Shown: positions 60,901 through 64,000 of the stretch, piece after piece
Position numbering within the stretch: the stretch's first letter is position 1
Layout of the letters: every line of letters begins with the position of its first letter
Assembly: GCA_013396995.1 (NCBI GenBank)
Contig: VWZP01002201.1
Location: 62,001-126,000, forward strand
Reading direction: 5' to 3'
From: Dicaeum eximium
Lineage: Eukaryota > Chordata > Aves > Passeriformes > Dicaeidae
DNA length: 64,000 nucleotides
Notes under the pieces: model-generated
The model's input: the letters and a program-made list of their open reading frames with translations, nothing else
The model's database searches: none
Told to the model about the DNA's origin: nothing
Position numbers and translations under genes: made by a program

Positions 60901-62449
60901 GCTTTTTGTTTCTTAATAGTTTAAAAATTCTGTTAGGCACAGGTAATGACAGCATCAGGCTTGAGAAAATGACAGTAATATTTCCAAAGGAATAAAGAGA
61001 GTCCATGGTCCAGAGGAAATGATACTCTGAAAGCAGTTATCTATTTTGTTATTAAACATTTTACAAGCCTTTACCTTAATTCAGCTTGAAACAATGATGA
61101 TATGTAGATAATAAGCTAACAGTTCATTTTTTTCTAGGTGAGTACTAAAAATTATGTACTAGAATATGTAGAACGCCAAGAATCCTAATAATACTAGCTA
61201 AATTATTATTAACAATAGTAATAATGGCAACAAGAGCAAAATCTCCAGAGTCTGCCTAACTACTGTGATGGTATAGCTTTGCTGAGCAATATAGACCAGT
61301 TTTTAGGAGCTACCACAGTGGGAGTCTGTGTGGAAGCACTGCCTTCCAGCAACTGATGTTAACTAATTAAGTTCCTCAGCTACAGTAAGAAAAGTGTCTG
61401 AACTCTGAGCGCATTCTGAGTATTCTGAACACCACCCACTTACTGAAATCCAATCCTTTCTTTTCTTGCAGTGTTCCTTGGCTTCTTACAGAGGCAGTAG
61501 ATACCTAATGCAAAGGGGAAAAGTTTTCAATTTTAGACTGTTAACATCAGTTTGGAGATGTTGCAGATTGTATGATTATCCTCAATGAAAGTATTATCAG
61601 TTTGTCAACAGTATTGATGACTAAATGTCCCTCAAACACCTGAGTCAGTTTCTTATGAAATATCTACACAATGAGCTTAATTCTCAAAATATCTAAATCC
61701 CTACACCACTTATCAAAGGGTGTGTCCATACATATGTGGATGGAACACACAACTCAGGATGTCATAATGGATCCTGACATGGCAAATGCTGAATATTTTT
61801 GTTCTCTTTAACTTTATTATGTCCTTATCCTAACCATTAGCTATTAGGTTATTCTAATTGGAGACAAAGTCCTAGCTTTTCTGAAAACTTCTTACCACAT
61901 GAAGACTACTGATTTATTATTCCATGCTAATTACACAACTTTATTGCTGACTTTTCTTGGAAGCCTTACACTTCCTTTTTTTCAGTACTAACTTCACACA
62001 TATATTCAACTGAACAAGTGAAAAATATTAAACCAAAACTTCCTCACAGACCTGTTTTATTCTGTAGCTTTTTTCATCCTCTCATGATCCATCTTAACCC
62101 TTAAGATTTTCATGGGAATAAGAAGAAAGGCAATGACAAGCATCTAAGAAAACAAATGATCATCAAGACTTTCATTAGACACAAGCTAGTGTCAGTGGGA
62201 GTGGATAAAAAATGCAAAACAAAGCCAATCCTTTGCTCTGCTTTTTTTTCAGAAGTATGATAAAACAGCAGAATTCTAAATAATTTCTTTTTTGTTCACT
62301 CCATACTCCAGCAAAATCTTTTCTGGGATCAGTGTTGAGTCCTTCCTGAGAGAAATTTAGTCCTTAAATCAGAATAACAAAGGAAAAATAATGGAGAAAA
62401 GAGTGCAAGAACCGAAGATTATGCCAATATGCCAACTATATACTTAAGT
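57960..62449. other. Intergenic region without recognised genes
   Basis: This is mostly AT-rich. A GC-richer, G- and GT-rich stretch at about 58980-59780 may be an old repeat or LTR fragment, but I cannot name it. No coding gene is recognised. Confidence 0.4.
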
Positions 62450-62474
62450 TTACACTGCTTGTAAAGCAGTGTAA
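62450..62474. repeat. Perfect hairpin, 11-bp stem and 3-nt loop
   Basis: TTACACTGCTT, loop GTA, then AAGCAGTGTAA. A G-T wobble and one more pair extend the stem to 13. It is too short for a typical pre-miRNA. Confidence 0.92.
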
Positions 62475-63699
62475 GCACAAGATTATACAGAATAAGGTCA
62501 GGAGAATTCATCCCATATGCATCCCCAAAGATATCTGATATATCCAATGACAGCAAAGTCCTGTTTATTCAAAATACTTTCAGAACATCAAAACATTTGG
62601 ATAAACAGGGCTTCAAATAATTGAGGGAGTTATTGTATAAGTAATTCACACCAGGGGGACATAACCTAGATTCAAAGGACTGAGTTTCAGATCAAAGGGG
62701 TACAGATAAATGGGATTTGGCTCCATATGAACAAATACATAAAATTAAAAAAAAACAAAACAAAACACCAAAACATTTGATTATTCAGTAATCAAGAAAT
62801 GTCCAAGCATTTTTTCAGAAAGAGTTTAGGACAAAAGGTTGAAGTTGTTGCAATGGGCTATACAGAAAGAATCAAAATAAATAAATGAAACCAAAAAGAT
62901 ATGGGACTTTTCTGGGGGGGGGTAGGGGTGGGGTGTGTGCATGGGTGTTAGTTTGTGTTGTTTTATCTTCCAGACAGGATCATATGAACTTCACTCTGTT
63001 TCTGACCTTATTCCAGTCATGACACTGACACATATTTTGTGGCAGAAGGTGGGTATTTGTAACATCCATGTCTCTTAACCCACTTTCCTCAGTGCCCAAT
63101 AGAAACAAATGTGAAATACACAAGTTTGGACTTGGATGGACAATATTGTCTGATTTCTCATCTTTCTATTAATAACATGACCTACATGTGGTTCATCTAC
63201 ATACAGACATCATCATCTCATATTAAATACCTCTTAAGATACAAATCTCGGAATTAAAAAAGATTTTGATCTATGCTGATACTCACCCCCTGCATTATTA
63301 ATACGATGGATACATAATTTATACAAATGAACAATATTTTCCTTTTTCTGCAAGCTATGCACACATTGCCAAAATTCAGCATTGTCACTTACTGTCTGTG
63401 GGGACTTTTTGACAATGTGGGGGACAGACATTTAGAGAGGAGTGAAACATCAGAAACCCTAACACATTTCGATTGCCCCCAACATGTGATTTCTGTAGCC
63501 AAGAGCCCATCAAGGAGAGTGCTTCTCCCACCGTGGTGCCTCACCTGGAACAATCCCATCATGGCTCCTAACCATAGGGAAAGGAGATCTTCTGAGGGAT
63601 GCGGTGAAACTTGTGCCTCAAGTTTCAGAGACATTTTTCCAGCCGTGTGACAAGATGGAGCAGACTGCCCTGCTGAATCCATCCTCATGCCTCATGCCT
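62475..63699. other. Intergenic stretch at the right end
   Basis: Apart from the G-rich motif, AT-rich sequence gives way to a GC-richer stretch from about 63470. CTCATGC/CTCATGG tandem units occur at about 63683-63711. No gene is recognised. Confidence 0.4.
62914..62933 (+). other. Predicted G-quadruplex motif
   Basis: Nine G, TA, four G, T and four G give four runs of at least four G with loops of 0-2 bases, which fits a strong parallel quadruplex. Confidence 0.7.
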
Positions 63700-64000
63700 C
63701 ATGGCTCATGGCTGGGTTTTTGAGCCCTCAGCTCAGGCAGCGGTGCAAGGTCCGAGCGCTGCGCCACACCTGGGGCAGGTTTGCTTCACACCAAAGGCAG
63801 GTGGTGCCTCACCTCTCGGCCATGGGACAGGTCTGGTAGGCCTGTCAGCCTCCTATTAGCCAGGTAGCGCACTGACCCTGCGCCTCTCCACAGGGATGCT
63901 CCCCACAGCCATCCCCCTGCCCTCCGGCCCTGACTCCCCCTCACGGCTTTGGGCGGGAAAAGCCGCCATGTCGCTGTGGCTGCCAGCAGTGCCCCCTCTC
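63700..64000 (+). promoter_or_regulatory. CpG-rich window edge, possible start of the next promoter
   Basis: CpG density rises here. GCGGGAAA (63953-63960) is a canonical E2F-type site, and GCCGCCATGT at 63962-63971 is a strong initiation context whose frame (MSLWLPAVPPL) runs off the window. I do not recognise a protein from 11 residues. It does not match the known start of BRSK2. A retroviral LTR is an alternative. Confidence 0.25.

Noticed and set aside
62450..62474. MicroRNA precursor
   Set aside because: The stem is only 11-13 bp with a 3-nt loop, while pre-miRNA hairpins need about 22 paired bases per arm.
1..64000. Prokaryotic-style operon, defence island or other new multi-gene system
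   Set aside because: The window is vertebrate nuclear DNA with one spliced gene, repeats and non-coding sequence. No clustered intact genes are present.

Overview
The window looks like bird nuclear DNA. The evidence is AT-rich non-coding sequence, several degraded CR1 LINE copies with the avian CR1 3' tail (ATTCTATGA-type repeats), and two LTR copies of a family I know from avian ERVL elements. A songbird is the best guess; no species can be assigned. There is no prokaryotic, plasmid or organellar signal.

The one intact protein-coding gene is TOLLIP (Toll-interacting protein) on the minus strand. Six coding exons (24548-24580, 17754-17903, 15588-15770, 14370-14522, 12396-12486, 3755-3969) join in phase to 825 nt, or 274 residues plus a stop, which is the length of the mammalian protein. 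The Tom1-binding region, C2 domain, two LC3-interacting motifs and CUE domain are all present. A long 3' UTR probably runs to a poly(A) signal at 504-509. The first coding exon lies in a CpG island (about 24020-25115) that is broken by a 383-base N gap (24607-24989), so the core promoter and most of the 5' UTR are missing. Introns 1 and 4 carry repeats: a degraded plus-strand CR1 at about 21180-22640, and a GC-rich block at about 13610-14165 that looks like an old LTR insertion.

From 25.1 kb to the right edge I find no intact gene. This upstream flank holds a 42-nt T tract, a CR1 (25403-25965), a small CpG-rich block with a 24-bp minisatellite (26559-26676) followed by two poly(A) signals, two related ERVL-type LTR copies (34690-35225 and 50235-50815), and two minus-strand CR1 copies (41115-41345 and 41540-42985), the second with an internal deletion. 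It also holds a TAGA/GATA microsatellite, an AT-rich block with clustered homeodomain-type sites (44040-44530), a CpG islet with a near-consensus CTCF motif (53570-53830), a G/T-only tract and several perfect short hairpins. In mammals the gene upstream of TOLLIP is BRSK2; none of its exons is recognisable here. The last 300 bases become CpG-rich and may be the edge of the next promoter.

The least expected item is a broken coiled-coil coding remnant on the minus strand at 35292-36246. It spans three frames with at least five stops and ends in a hydrophobic segment. I found no evidence for a new multi-gene system; the points of interest are this pseudogene and several candidate regulatory or repeat structures.
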